Notes under the pieces: generated by a model
Seen by the model: the letters and a program-made list of their open reading frames with translations, nothing else
Databases searched by the model: none
Told to the model about the DNA's origin: nothing
Position numbers and translations under genes: made by a program
NCBI GenBank assembly: GCA_963728875.1
Contig: CAVSLJ010000002.1
Span: 186,001-250,000 of the forward strand
Length of the DNA: 64,000 nt
Source: DASUPK01 sp963728875
Lineage (GTDB): Bacteria; Actinomycetota; Thermoleophilia; Solirubrobacterales; 70-9
Direction: 5' to 3'
Shown: positions 1 through 7,710 of the stretch, in pieces
Layout: every line of letters starts with the position of its first letter
Numbering within the stretch: position 1 is the stretch's first letter

Positions 1-1701
1 CATCCGCCGCGGGGAGAGATCCTCGACCGCAACGGCAAAGTCCTGGTCGACAACCGAACGGTGATGAGCCTCGAGATGCGCCCCTCGGACCTGCCCAGCG
101 ACCCCGCCGATCGCAGGCGCGAGCTCAACAAGCTCGGAGACCTGCTGGGCCTCTCCCAGGGCGAGATCCGCCGCAGGGTCCGAGCGACGCCGCAGTACGC
201 CGGCTATCCGGTCGTCCTCAAGCAGGGCCTCGACCGGCGGCTGCTCTTCTATCTGCTCGAGAACAAGGAGAGCTTCCCCGGTGTAAGCGTCGAGCGGACC
301 TACGTCCGCAAGTATCCGGATGGCACGCTCGCGGCTCACGTCCTCGGCCTGGTCGGCCAGATCAGCCCGCGCCAGCTGAAGCGAGCGAGATACCGCGGCC
401 TCCAGCCCGGCGACATCATCGGGCAGGCCGGTGTCGAGTACACGTACGACAGGTTCCTGCGAGGCACCGCCGGCAGCCAGCGGATTCAGGTCGACGCACT
501 TGGTCGCCCCCGCGGGATGCTCGGTAACCGCCCCGCTCGGGCCGGCGACACCCTGCGCCTGACCCTGGACTCGGGGCTGCAGGAGGTCGGCGAATCCGCG
601 CTTCGGGCGAAGGGCCTGCCCGGCGCCTTCGTCGCGATGGACGTTCGCTCCGGCGCGGTCCTCGCGATGGGCTCCTACCCGACCTATGACCCCTCCTTCT
701 ACACACGCCCGCACACGAAGGCGCAGTACGACGCCTTCGGCAACCGCCCGGGCGATCCGCTCGTCGACCGGGCCGACCAGGGCGGCTATCCGACGGGATC
801 GGCGTTCAAGCCGATCACGGCAACCGCAGCGCTCGAGGACGGCCTGATCACCCCGAGCACGATCTTCGACGACACGGGGTCGCTTGACGTCGGCGGCCTC
901 GTCGTCCACAACGCGGGCGGCGCCGCGAACGGGCCGATCGACATGAGCACGGCGCTGCAGGTCTCCTCCGACGTCTACTTCTTCAACCTCGGTCTGCACG
1001 CCTCCGCGAGTGGGAACGGCGGGCAGATCCAGGACTGGGCCTTCAGGTTCGGCCTCGGCCGGAATCCCAACATCGACATCCCGAACGCGAGCGCGGGACT
1101 GATCCCGACGCCCGCTTGGCGCAACCGCGTCTATCGCAGCCACGAGAACCCCTACATCGACCGGCCCTGGAATCAGGGGGACAACGTCAACCTGGCGGTC
1201 GGCCAGGGGGACGTGATGGTCACGCCGCTGCAGCTGGCCCGCGCGTACGCGGCGCTCGCCAACGGCGGCACCCTCGTCAGGCCTCACCTCGGGGGGAGGA
1301 TCGTCGACCTCAACGGCGACACCGTCGAGCGGATCAAGCCCCCGCCCAAGCGGCACCTCCGCATTTCCGAGGAGACGCGCAACGTGATCCTGGGCGGCCT
1401 GGAGCGCGCCGCGATGGAGCCGGGCGGCACCTCCTACTCGGTGATGGGCGGGTTCCCGTTCCCGGTCGCCGGCAAGACCGGAACGGCGGAGCGGGGGGCG
1501 GGACAGGAGGACCAGTCCTGGTACAGCGTGATCGCGCCGTACGACAACCCCCGGATCGTGGTGGCCGTGACGGTCGAGCACGGGGGCTTCGGTGTCGAGT
1601 CCGCGGCGCCGATCGCCCGCTCGATCCTGGAGCGCTTCTTCCACCTGAACGCCGGCGGTGCAAGCGGCAGCGCCGCCGCCTCGTCCGGAGGAGTCGAGTG
1701 A
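1..1701 (+). CDS. mrdA: Penicillin-binding protein 2, copy 1 (5' end outside window)
   Basis: Class B PBP, the transpeptidase partner of RodA in side-wall peptidoglycan synthesis, anchored outside the membrane. The frame is open from base 1, and the first visible residues (PPRGEILDRNGKVLV) match an internal segment of the second PBP2 at 4404, so the membrane anchor and start lie left of the window. 566 residues are visible. The active-site motifs are present: SxxK as SAFK (about residue 268), SxN-type motif as SSD (about 322) and KTGT (about 492). The stop overlaps the rodA ATG (TGATG), so the two are translationally coupled. It is clearly homologous along its full visible length to the PBP2 at 4404-6296 (roughly half of residues identical by eye). 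Confidence 0.95.
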   Translation, partial: HPPRGEILDRNGKVLVDNRTVMSLEMRPSDLPSDPADRRRELNKLGDLLGLSQGEIRRRVRATPQYAGYPVVLKQGLDRRLLFYLLENKESFPGVSVERTYVRKYPDGTLAAHVLGLVGQISPRQLKRARYRGLQPGDIIGQAGVEYTYDRFLRGTAGSQRIQVDALGRPRGMLGNRPARAGDTLRLTLDSGLQEVGESALRAKGLPGAFVAMDVRSGAVLAMGSYPTYDPSFYTRPHTKAQYDAFGNRPGDPLVDRADQGGYPTGSAFKPITATAALEDGLITPSTIFDDTGSLDVGGLVVHNAGGAANGPIDMSTALQVSSDVYFFNLGLHASASGNGGQIQDWAFRFGLGRNPNIDIPNASAGLIPTPAWRNRVYRSHENPYIDRPWNQGDNVNLAVGQGDVMVTPLQLARAYAALANGGTLVRPHLGGRIVDLNGDTVERIKPPPKRHLRISEETRNVILGGLERAAMEPGGTSYSVMGGFPFPVAGKTGTAERGAGQEDQSWYSVIAPYDNPRIVVAVTVEHGGFGVESAAPIARSILERFFHLNAGGASGSAAASSGGVE

Positions 1702-2894
1702 TGGAAGCCGCCAAGCCTTCGCTCACGATCGCGCCCCGCCGCTCTCTCGCCGACCGGCTGAGCCAGACCGGGGTGGACGGGGTCATGCTCGGCGCGGCGG
1801 TCGGCCTGATCGCGTTCAGCATCTTCACCCTCGCAACCTCCACCCGGGGCGAGATCGCCGGGCGGCCACTCTTCTTCGTCGAGCGTCAGGCGCTCTATGC
1901 GGTCCTCGGAGTCGCGCTGATGGTCGTCCTCAGCCGGATCGACTACACGCGCCTCCGCGACCTGCGCGTGACGATCTACGCGGCGATGGTCGGCTCGATC
2001 GCCCTCGTTCTCCTGGTGGGGACCGCGGTTCGTGGGTCGAACCGATGGATCGACCTGCCCTTCTTCCAATTCGAGCCGTCTGAGCTGGCCAAGGTCCTGC
2101 TCTGCGTCTCGCTGGCGGCCTTCGTCTACGAGCGGGTGCGCCGGCCGTTCGGGCTGCGCCAGACCGTCGGCCTGCTGGCGCTCGGGCTGACTCCAGCGGC
2201 TCTCGTCTTCCTGCAGCCGGATCTCGGGACCGGGATCGTGCTCGTCGCCATCGTGCTGGCGATCCTGTTCGTGGCCGGGATCCCGTGGCAGCACTTCGCG
2301 GCGATCGGTGCGGCGGTCGTCCTGATCGGCGCGGGCACCTACGCCGCCGGCTCGGCCTTCGGGGTCCAGTTCCTCCACGGCTACCAGCAGGACCGGCTCA
2401 CGGCCTTCCTGCATCCGAGCGACGATCCGAGCGACGCGAGCTACCAGGTGAACCAGGCGGTGATCGCGGTCGGCTCCGGCGAAGAGGTGGGGCGGGGTAA
2501 GGACGCAACCCAGACCGAGCTGCTGTTCCTGCCCGAGCGCCACACCGACTTCATCTATGCGGTCATCGGAGAGCGCTTCGGCTTCGTCGGATCGGCCTTC
2601 GTCGTCCTCCTCTACGCGGTCCTGTTCTGGCGGGCGATCCGCGTGATGCGGATCTCGCGGAGCTTCTACGGGACGATGATCGCCGGCGGGGTGGTGGCGA
2701 TGCTCGCCTTTCAGGTGATCGTCAACATCGGAATGAATCTCGGCCTGATGCCCGTCACGGGGATCACCCTCCCCCTGATGAGCTACGGCGGCTCGTCGGT
2801 GCTGGGCACCTTCCTCGCGTTGGGCGTGTTACAGAGCATCCATGCCGATAGTGCGAGGGGGCTCCGCCAGGAGCCACCCGTTTTGTATCGGTGA
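1701..2894 (+). CDS. rodA: RodA SEDS glycosyltransferase, copy 1
   Basis: SEDS-family polytopic membrane protein (397 aa, about ten membrane segments) that polymerises lipid II and works with PBP2. The family signature is visible near the C-terminus: GLMPVTGITLPLMSYGGSS. The ATG at 1701 overlaps the PBP2 stop by one base. The last 14 residues (SARGLRQEPPVLYR) are encoded by a dispersed palindromic element at 2851-2893, so the native C-terminus has been replaced or extended. The paralogue at 6408 ends differently after the shared SIHA motif. Confidence 0.94.
   Translation: MEAAKPSLTIAPRRSLADRLSQTGVDGVMLGAAVGLIAFSIFTLATSTRGEIAGRPLFFVERQALYAVLGVALMVVLSRIDYTRLRDLRVTIYAAMVGSIALVLLVGTAVRGSNRWIDLPFFQFEPSELAKVLLCVSLAAFVYERVRRPFGLRQTVGLLALGLTPAALVFLQPDLGTGIVLVAIVLAILFVAGIPWQHFAAIGAAVVLIGAGTYAAGSAFGVQFLHGYQQDRLTAFLHPSDDPSDASYQVNQAVIAVGSGEEVGRGKDATQTELLFLPERHTDFIYAVIGERFGFVGSAFVVLLYAVLFWRAIRVMRISRSFYGTMIAGGVVAMLAFQVIVNIGMNLGLMPVTGITLPLMSYGGSSVLGTFLALGVLQSIHADSARGLRQEPPVLYR
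2851..2893 (+). repeat. Dispersed palindromic element, copy A (in rodA1 3' end)
   Basis: Begins GTGCGAGGG. Left arm GGGGGCTCC, loop GCCA, right arm GGAGCCACCC with one unpaired A before CCC, then GTTTTGTATCGG. It has the same architecture as the copies at 6331-6410, 33454-33492, 34351-34395 and 55351-55386. It encodes the C-terminal residues of RodA1 and its stop. A role as transcription terminator is possible but there is no T tract after the stem. Confidence 0.8.
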
Positions 2895-2980
2895 GTGCAG
2901 GGGGAACTCTTTCAGTGTCGTTGAACGTAAACGCTACGCTCGCCCGCCGGGATCGAACAAACCTTGAGAGCTAGGAACAC

Positions 2981-3847
2981 ATGTACCGCAAGCAGGTGCG
3001 CCGTCGACGGGCGGTGCTGTTGCTGCTCGTCGCCGCCTCACTGACCCTCCTCAGCCTCTACTACCGCGAGAGCAACGCGGGGCCGCTGCATGGGGCGGAG
3101 AACGTGGTCTCCACCATCTTCTCGCCGATCTCGAGCGTGACCGATCGCGCGCTCAAGCCCGTGCGCGATCTCGTCAACTGGTTCCACGAGACCTTCGACG
3201 CCCGCGGCGACAAGGCCCGGCTGCAGGATCAGGTGGCGACGCTGCGCGACCAGCTCGCGCGGCAGCAGACCCAACAGGGCGAGGTGAAGGAGCTCTCCGC
3301 GCTGAATGAGCTGACCAGCGGCGGCATCGTCCCGGACGGCACGACGCCGGTGACGGCGCGCGTGGTCGGCCGCTCTCCGACCGTCTGGTACTCGACGGTG
3401 ACCATCGACCACGGCTCGAGCGACGGCATCCGGGTGGACGACCCGGTGGTCGCCGCACAGGGCCTGGCCGGGAAGATCACCCAGACGACCCCGAACACCG
3501 CTCAGGTCACGCTGATCACCGACGCCGACAGCGCCGTCACGGCGCGGGTGCAGCCGAGCGGCGTCACGGGCGTCGTCGAGCCCAACGTCGGAAACCCGAA
3601 CGACCTCCAGCTCGACTTCCTGGAACGCGGGGCGCAGATCGCGGAGGGCCAGATGGTCGTCACCGCGGGCTTCTCCACCGGCGACCTGGGTTCGATCTTC
3701 CCGCCGGGCATCCCGATCGGCAAGATCACCCGCGCGACGGTCGAGGAGCAGCAGGCCTACCAGCGGGTGCACCTCTCGCCGTTCGCCGACCTGCGCGACA
3801 TGGACTTCGTCAAGGTGCTGACGACGCACTCCGGAGGCTCCAAGTGA
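2981..3847 (+). CDS. mreC: Rod shape-determining protein MreC
   Basis: Bitopic elongasome scaffold, 288 aa. There is a short basic N-terminus, one membrane segment (about residues 10-28), a coiled coil (about 75-110, ARLQDQVATLRDQLARQQTQ) and the two-barrel periplasmic-side domain with the conserved TARVVGRSPTVWYSTVTID start. The ATG is preceded by AGGA at about 5 nt. The stop overlaps the mreD GTG (GTGA). No mreB is in the window; it may lie to the left, although mreC here follows a PBP2/RodA pair rather than mreB. Confidence 0.93.
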   Translation: MYRKQVRRRRAVLLLLVAASLTLLSLYYRESNAGPLHGAENVVSTIFSPISSVTDRALKPVRDLVNWFHETFDARGDKARLQDQVATLRDQLARQQTQQGEVKELSALNELTSGGIVPDGTTPVTARVVGRSPTVWYSTVTIDHGSSDGIRVDDPVVAAQGLAGKITQTTPNTAQVTLITDADSAVTARVQPSGVTGVVEPNVGNPNDLQLDFLERGAQIAEGQMVVTAGFSTGDLGSIFPPGIPIGKITRATVEEQQAYQRVHLSPFADLRDMDFVKVLTTHSGGSK

Positions 3848-4395
3848 TCCTGACGCCCGGGATCATCGCCCGGCTCGTCGCCCTCTGCGCCTTCGCGGCC
3901 GTCGCCCAGGTCGTCTGCTTCTCGAAGATGGACGTCTTCGGCTCGAGCCCGGATGTCGCCCTGCTGGTGGTCTTCTCGATCGGCGTGCTCGGCGGGAGCC
4001 TCACCGGGGCGGTGGTGGGCTTCTCCATCGGCCTGCTGATCGACTGCCTGCTGCTCGAGACGCTCGGGGGATTTGCACTCACGCTGCTCTCCGTCGGCTA
4101 CGTCGCCGGCCGGTATCGCGAGACCGTCGGCCGCCCGACCCGCGGCGCGGTGGCCCTGCTCGGCGGCGCGCTGACGCTGCTGGGCGCAGTGGTGATCGCG
4201 GCGATCCAGATCGGCACCGGGATCGATGCGAACGTCAGCGTGATTGTTCTGCGAGATGCGGTGATCAAGAGCCTGATCGGGATGGCTCTGGCCATTCCCG
4301 TCCTACTTCTCGTCAGACTGGTGGTGCGCTCCGCGCTCGTCGACGAGCGGAGAGGGGCCCGGCGGACCACAGCGCCGCGCCCGGTTGAGCCTTAG
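3844..4395 (+). CDS. mreD: Rod shape-determining protein MreD
   Basis: Small integral membrane protein (183 aa) with about five hydrophobic segments, the usual MreD size and topology. It begins at GTG 3844, overlapping the mreC stop by four bases, and is followed 8 nt later by the second PBP2. The identification rests on topology and its position between mreC and mrdA; the family has few fixed residues. Confidence 0.88.
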   Translation: MILTPGIIARLVALCAFAAVAQVVCFSKMDVFGSSPDVALLVVFSIGVLGGSLTGAVVGFSIGLLIDCLLLETLGGFALTLLSVGYVAGRYRETVGRPTRGAVALLGGALTLLGAVVIAAIQIGTGIDANVSVIVLRDAVIKSLIGMALAIPVLLLVRLVVRSALVDERRGARRTTAPRPVEP

Positions 4396-4403
4396 GAGCC
4401 GTG

Positions 4404-6296
4404 ATGTATCGACGCACACCCGAATCCGAGCCCGAGCGGCGAACCTCTCCGCTGGCTCTGCGGATCTCCATCCTCACCGGTCTCGCGATCGCGATCTTCT
4501 CAGTGCTCTTCCTGCGCCTCTGGTACGTGCAGATCCTCTCCGGGGACAAGTACCGGACCGAGGCGAACGACAACCGGATCCGGGAGATCCGCGTCCAGGC
4601 CCCGCGGGGGGACATCCTCGATCGCAACGGCAAGGTCATGGTGGCGAACCGCACCGAGCTAGCCGTCGAGGTGAGCCCGGAGGACCTGCCCGAGCCGGGC
4701 CGAACCCGCTCGCGGGAGATGCACCAGCTCGCGACGGTCACCGGGATGACGCCGGTCGAGATTCACAAAGCGCTCCAGAAGCCGGAGCGGGCCGCGCCCG
4801 GCGGCCCCGTCATCCTGAAGAAGGGCCTCGGGGTCGACAAGGTCTACTACCTGCGCGAGAACCAGTCGAGCTTTCCGGGGGTGACCGTGGAGCGCGTCTT
4901 CACCCGCGAGTACAAGGACGGGGACGCCGGAGCGCACCTGTTCGGCAACGTCGGCGAGGTGACCGCCGCGCAGCTCAAGGAACCCCGGTACGCGGGCCTG
5001 CACCAGGGCGACGCCGTGGGCCAGTCCGGCATCGAGTACGAGTACGACCGCTTCCTGCGGGGGAAGCCGGGTACCGATCGCGTCCAGGTGGACGCGCTCG
5101 GGCGGCCCACCGAGCAGTTGCGCAACAAGCCCGCGGAGGCCGGCAACGACATCCGGCTGACCATCGACTCGGGCCTGCAGAGCTATGCGGAGGGCGCCCT
5201 CGACTCGTTCGGCCTGCCGGGTGCGTTCGTCGCGATGAACGCGCACAACGGCGAGGTCCTGGCGATGGGCTCGGCCCCAACCTTCGACCCGTCGATCTTC
5301 ACCCGCCCGATCACCCAGAGCCAGTACCACGCGCTCACCTCGCGGAAGACCGACGCGCCCCTGGCGAACCGGGCGATCCAGGGCCTCTATCCGACCGGCT
5401 CCGCCTTCAAGCCGATCACCGCGACCGCCGCGCTGCAGAACCACCTGATCAGGCCGGACACGATCTTCAACGACACCGGCTCGCTGCGGATCGACAACAA
5501 CCAGGTTCTCCACAACGCCGGCCATGCGATCAACGGGCCGGTGGACATGAGCGATGCCCTCAAGGTCTCCTCGGACATCTACTTCTACAGCCTGGGCATG
5601 AAGGCGAAGGCGTCGAAGGGCGGCGGGATGATCCAGGACTGGGCGCACCAGTACGGCCTCGGCGAGAAGACGGGCATCGACCTGCCGGCCGAAGTCGACG
5701 GGCTGATACCGGATCCGGCCTGGCGCAATCGCCTCTACCAGGAGCACCTCACCGACCGGCCCTGGACCGTCGGCGACAACATCAACCTCGCGGTCGGCCA
5801 GGGTGATCTCGAGGCGGACCCGCTGCAGATGGCGGTCGCCTACGCCGCTCTGGGCAACGGGGGCACGGTGGTCACTCCCCACCTCGGGGACGACGTGGAG
5901 ACCGCCACCGGCCGCGTCCTCGAGGAGATGCGCCCAGCCGCTCGGCGCCACATAGACATCTCCCCGACCACCCGAGACACGATCATGAGCGGCCTCACCC
6001 GCGCTGCGATGGAGCCCGGCGGCACGTCGTATCCGGTCTTCGGGCACTTCCCCTTCGACGTCGCCGGCAAGACCGGTACCGCCCAGCGCCCGAACCAGGC
6101 CGACCAGTCCTGGTACATCGTGCTCGCGCCGGCGAAGAACCCGCAGATCGTCGTGGCCGTCACCCTCGAGCGCGGCGGCTTCGGCGCCGACACCGCAGCT
6201 CCGGTCGCCGCGCGCATCCTCGAGCACTACTTCAAGCTGCCGATCACCCCGATGGCCACCTCGACCACGACCGGCCAGGGCGGCACGCACGAGTGA
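4404..6296 (+). CDS. mrdA: Penicillin-binding protein 2, copy 2
   Basis: Full-length class B PBP (630 aa). Cytoplasmic tail, membrane anchor (about residues 20-42), dimerisation domain beginning at APRGDILDRNGKVM, then transpeptidase domain with SAFK (about 333), SSD (about 389) and KTGT (about 556). ATG 4404 is chosen because AGGAG at 4394-4398 is 5 nt upstream; an in-frame GTG at 4401 is only 2 nt from it. This is the mrdA expected after mreD. It is paralogous to the copy at 1-1701. Confidence 0.95.
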   Translation: MYRRTPESEPERRTSPLALRISILTGLAIAIFSVLFLRLWYVQILSGDKYRTEANDNRIREIRVQAPRGDILDRNGKVMVANRTELAVEVSPEDLPEPGRTRSREMHQLATVTGMTPVEIHKALQKPERAAPGGPVILKKGLGVDKVYYLRENQSSFPGVTVERVFTREYKDGDAGAHLFGNVGEVTAAQLKEPRYAGLHQGDAVGQSGIEYEYDRFLRGKPGTDRVQVDALGRPTEQLRNKPAEAGNDIRLTIDSGLQSYAEGALDSFGLPGAFVAMNAHNGEVLAMGSAPTFDPSIFTRPITQSQYHALTSRKTDAPLANRAIQGLYPTGSAFKPITATAALQNHLIRPDTIFNDTGSLRIDNNQVLHNAGHAINGPVDMSDALKVSSDIYFYSLGMKAKASKGGGMIQDWAHQYGLGEKTGIDLPAEVDGLIPDPAWRNRLYQEHLTDRPWTVGDNINLAVGQGDLEADPLQMAVAYAALGNGGTVVTPHLGDDVETATGRVLEEMRPAARRHIDISPTTRDTIMSGLTRAAMEPGGTSYPVFGHFPFDVAGKTGTAQRPNQADQSWYIVLAPAKNPQIVVAVTLERGGFGADTAAPVAARILEHYFKLPITPMATSTTTGQGGTHE

Positions 6297-6321
6297 TTCC
6301 CGCACGATCCCACCCGACCTC

Positions 6322-6327
6322 TACCCT
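6322..6327 (+). promoter_or_regulatory. Putative -10 box TACCCT upstream of rodA2
   Basis: TACCCT fits the TANNNT pattern seen before many starts here. In those genes the start codon follows after 6-7 nt; at this site a nested palindromic element intervenes before the rodA2 ATG at 6408. Confidence 0.45.
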
Positions 6328-6330
6328 GAC

Positions 6331-6410
6331 GAGAGGGTGCTGCGTTAATTCGAGGGTGCTCCGCCAGGAGCAACCCGTTTGATGATGGAGCAGCAACCCG
6401 ATTAATCATG
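6331..6410 (+). repeat. Dispersed palindromic element, outer copy C
   Basis: Left arm GGGTGCTGC (6335-6343) pairs with right arm GCAGCAACCC (6390-6399) with the family's single unpaired A. The right side continues CGATTAATCATGG, identical to the 3' side of the copy before hisIE. The loop is occupied by another complete copy (6351-6389), so this is a nested insertion. The terminal ATG is the rodA2 start codon. Confidence 0.8.
6351..6389 (+). repeat. Dispersed palindromic element, inner copy B
   Basis: CGAGGG start, left arm GGGTGCTCC, loop GCCA, right arm GGAGCAACCC with an unpaired A, then GTTTGATGATGG. Compared with copy A at 2851, the G:C pair next to the bulge is T:A here, a compensatory change on both arms. 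Confidence 0.82.
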
Positions 6411-7610
6411 GAGGCGGCACCACTCACGCTGGGCCCGACCCGCTCGCGACTCGGCGAGCGGCTCGGCCTCGCCTACTTCGATGGCGTCCTCTTCGGGGCC
6501 GCGGCTGCGCTGATCGCCTTCAGTTGCTTTACCCTCGCGGTCGCGACGCCCAATGACGTGCCGGGCCAGCCGCTCTTCTTCGCCATGCGGCAGGGGATTT
6601 ACGCACTGATCGGCGTCGCCCTCATGTTCGCCGTAGCCAAGATCGATTACTCGCGCTTCCGCGAGATCCGTGTCGGCATCTATTCGCTGATGATCGGCTC
6701 GATCTGCCTCGTGTTGCTCTTCGGCGCCGCGGCGCGCGGCTCTCGCCGCTGGATCGAGCTTCCCTACTTCCGCTTCCAGCCCTCCGAGCTGGCCAAGCTG
6801 CTGCTCGTCGTCGCCCTCGCGGCGTTCGTCATCGAGCGCACCCGCCGCGGCACCCCCGCGCGTCAGACCCTCCGCATCCTGGCGCTCGGCCTCGCCCCGG
6901 CCGGACTCGTCTTCCTGCAACCCGACCTCGGCACGGGAATCGTGCTCGTGGTCATCACACTCACCATTCTTTTCCTCGCCGGGATTCCGTGGAGGCACTT
7001 CGCGGTCATCGGTGGCGTGGCGGCACTCGCCGTCAGCTTCGTCCTCGTCATCGCCCCGGCAACCGGCCTGCCGAGCCCGCTTCACGGCTACCAGCAGGAC
7101 CGGCTCACGGCATTTCTGCATCCCAGCAACGATCCGAGCGACGCGAGCTATCAGGTCAATCAGAGCGTCACTGCCATCGGTTCCGGCGAGAAGACCGGGC
7201 GCGGCAGCAACTCGACGCAGACCGAGCTCCTGTTCCTCCCCGAGCGGCACACGGACTTCGTGTTCGCCGTGATCGGAGAGCGCTTCGGGTTCCTGGGAGC
7301 CGCATTCGTACTGTCCCTATACGCCCTGCTTATCTGGAGAATGCTGCGCATTCCGACGCTCTCCAAGAACTTGTACGGGACCCTGATCGCCGGCGGCATC
7401 GCCGCCATGCTCATGTTCCAGATCCTGGTGAACGTGGGCATGACACTCGGCGTCATGCCGGTAACCGGCATCACCCTGCCCCTCATGTCATATGGGGGAT
7501 CCTCGGTGCTCGCCACCTTCCTGGCGATCGGGCTCCTACAGAGCATCCACGCACAAGCGCGGCTCAGCTCCAGCACACGCAGCAGGGCGCCGATCCCACT
7601 GTTGCGCTGA
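6408..7610 (+). CDS. rodA: RodA SEDS glycosyltransferase, copy 2
   Basis: 400-aa SEDS protein paralogous to the one at 1701, with the same signature (GVMPVTGITLPLMSYGGSS) and the same conserved extracellular segment (HGYQQDRLTAFLHP). The ATG at 6408 lies within the conserved 3' end of the palindromic element, and no good Shine-Dalgarno sequence is placed for it. Its C-terminus (ending IPLLR) is free of the element that ends RodA1. It probably pairs with the PBP2 immediately upstream. Confidence 0.93.
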   Translation: MEAAPLTLGPTRSRLGERLGLAYFDGVLFGAAAALIAFSCFTLAVATPNDVPGQPLFFAMRQGIYALIGVALMFAVAKIDYSRFREIRVGIYSLMIGSICLVLLFGAAARGSRRWIELPYFRFQPSELAKLLLVVALAAFVIERTRRGTPARQTLRILALGLAPAGLVFLQPDLGTGIVLVVITLTILFLAGIPWRHFAVIGGVAALAVSFVLVIAPATGLPSPLHGYQQDRLTAFLHPSNDPSDASYQVNQSVTAIGSGEKTGRGSNSTQTELLFLPERHTDFVFAVIGERFGFLGAAFVLSLYALLIWRMLRIPTLSKNLYGTLIAGGIAAMLMFQILVNVGMTLGVMPVTGITLPLMSYGGSSVLATFLAIGLLQSIHAQARLSSSTRSRAPIPLLR

Positions 7611-7710
7611 GCCACCTAAAGCACACCCACACCAACACCCCTGTATCCGGATCCGCCGAATGCGGGCCCGCGTACCTGTGGGCTGTGCAGCTCGCGCAGA
7701 AAGGAAACAC

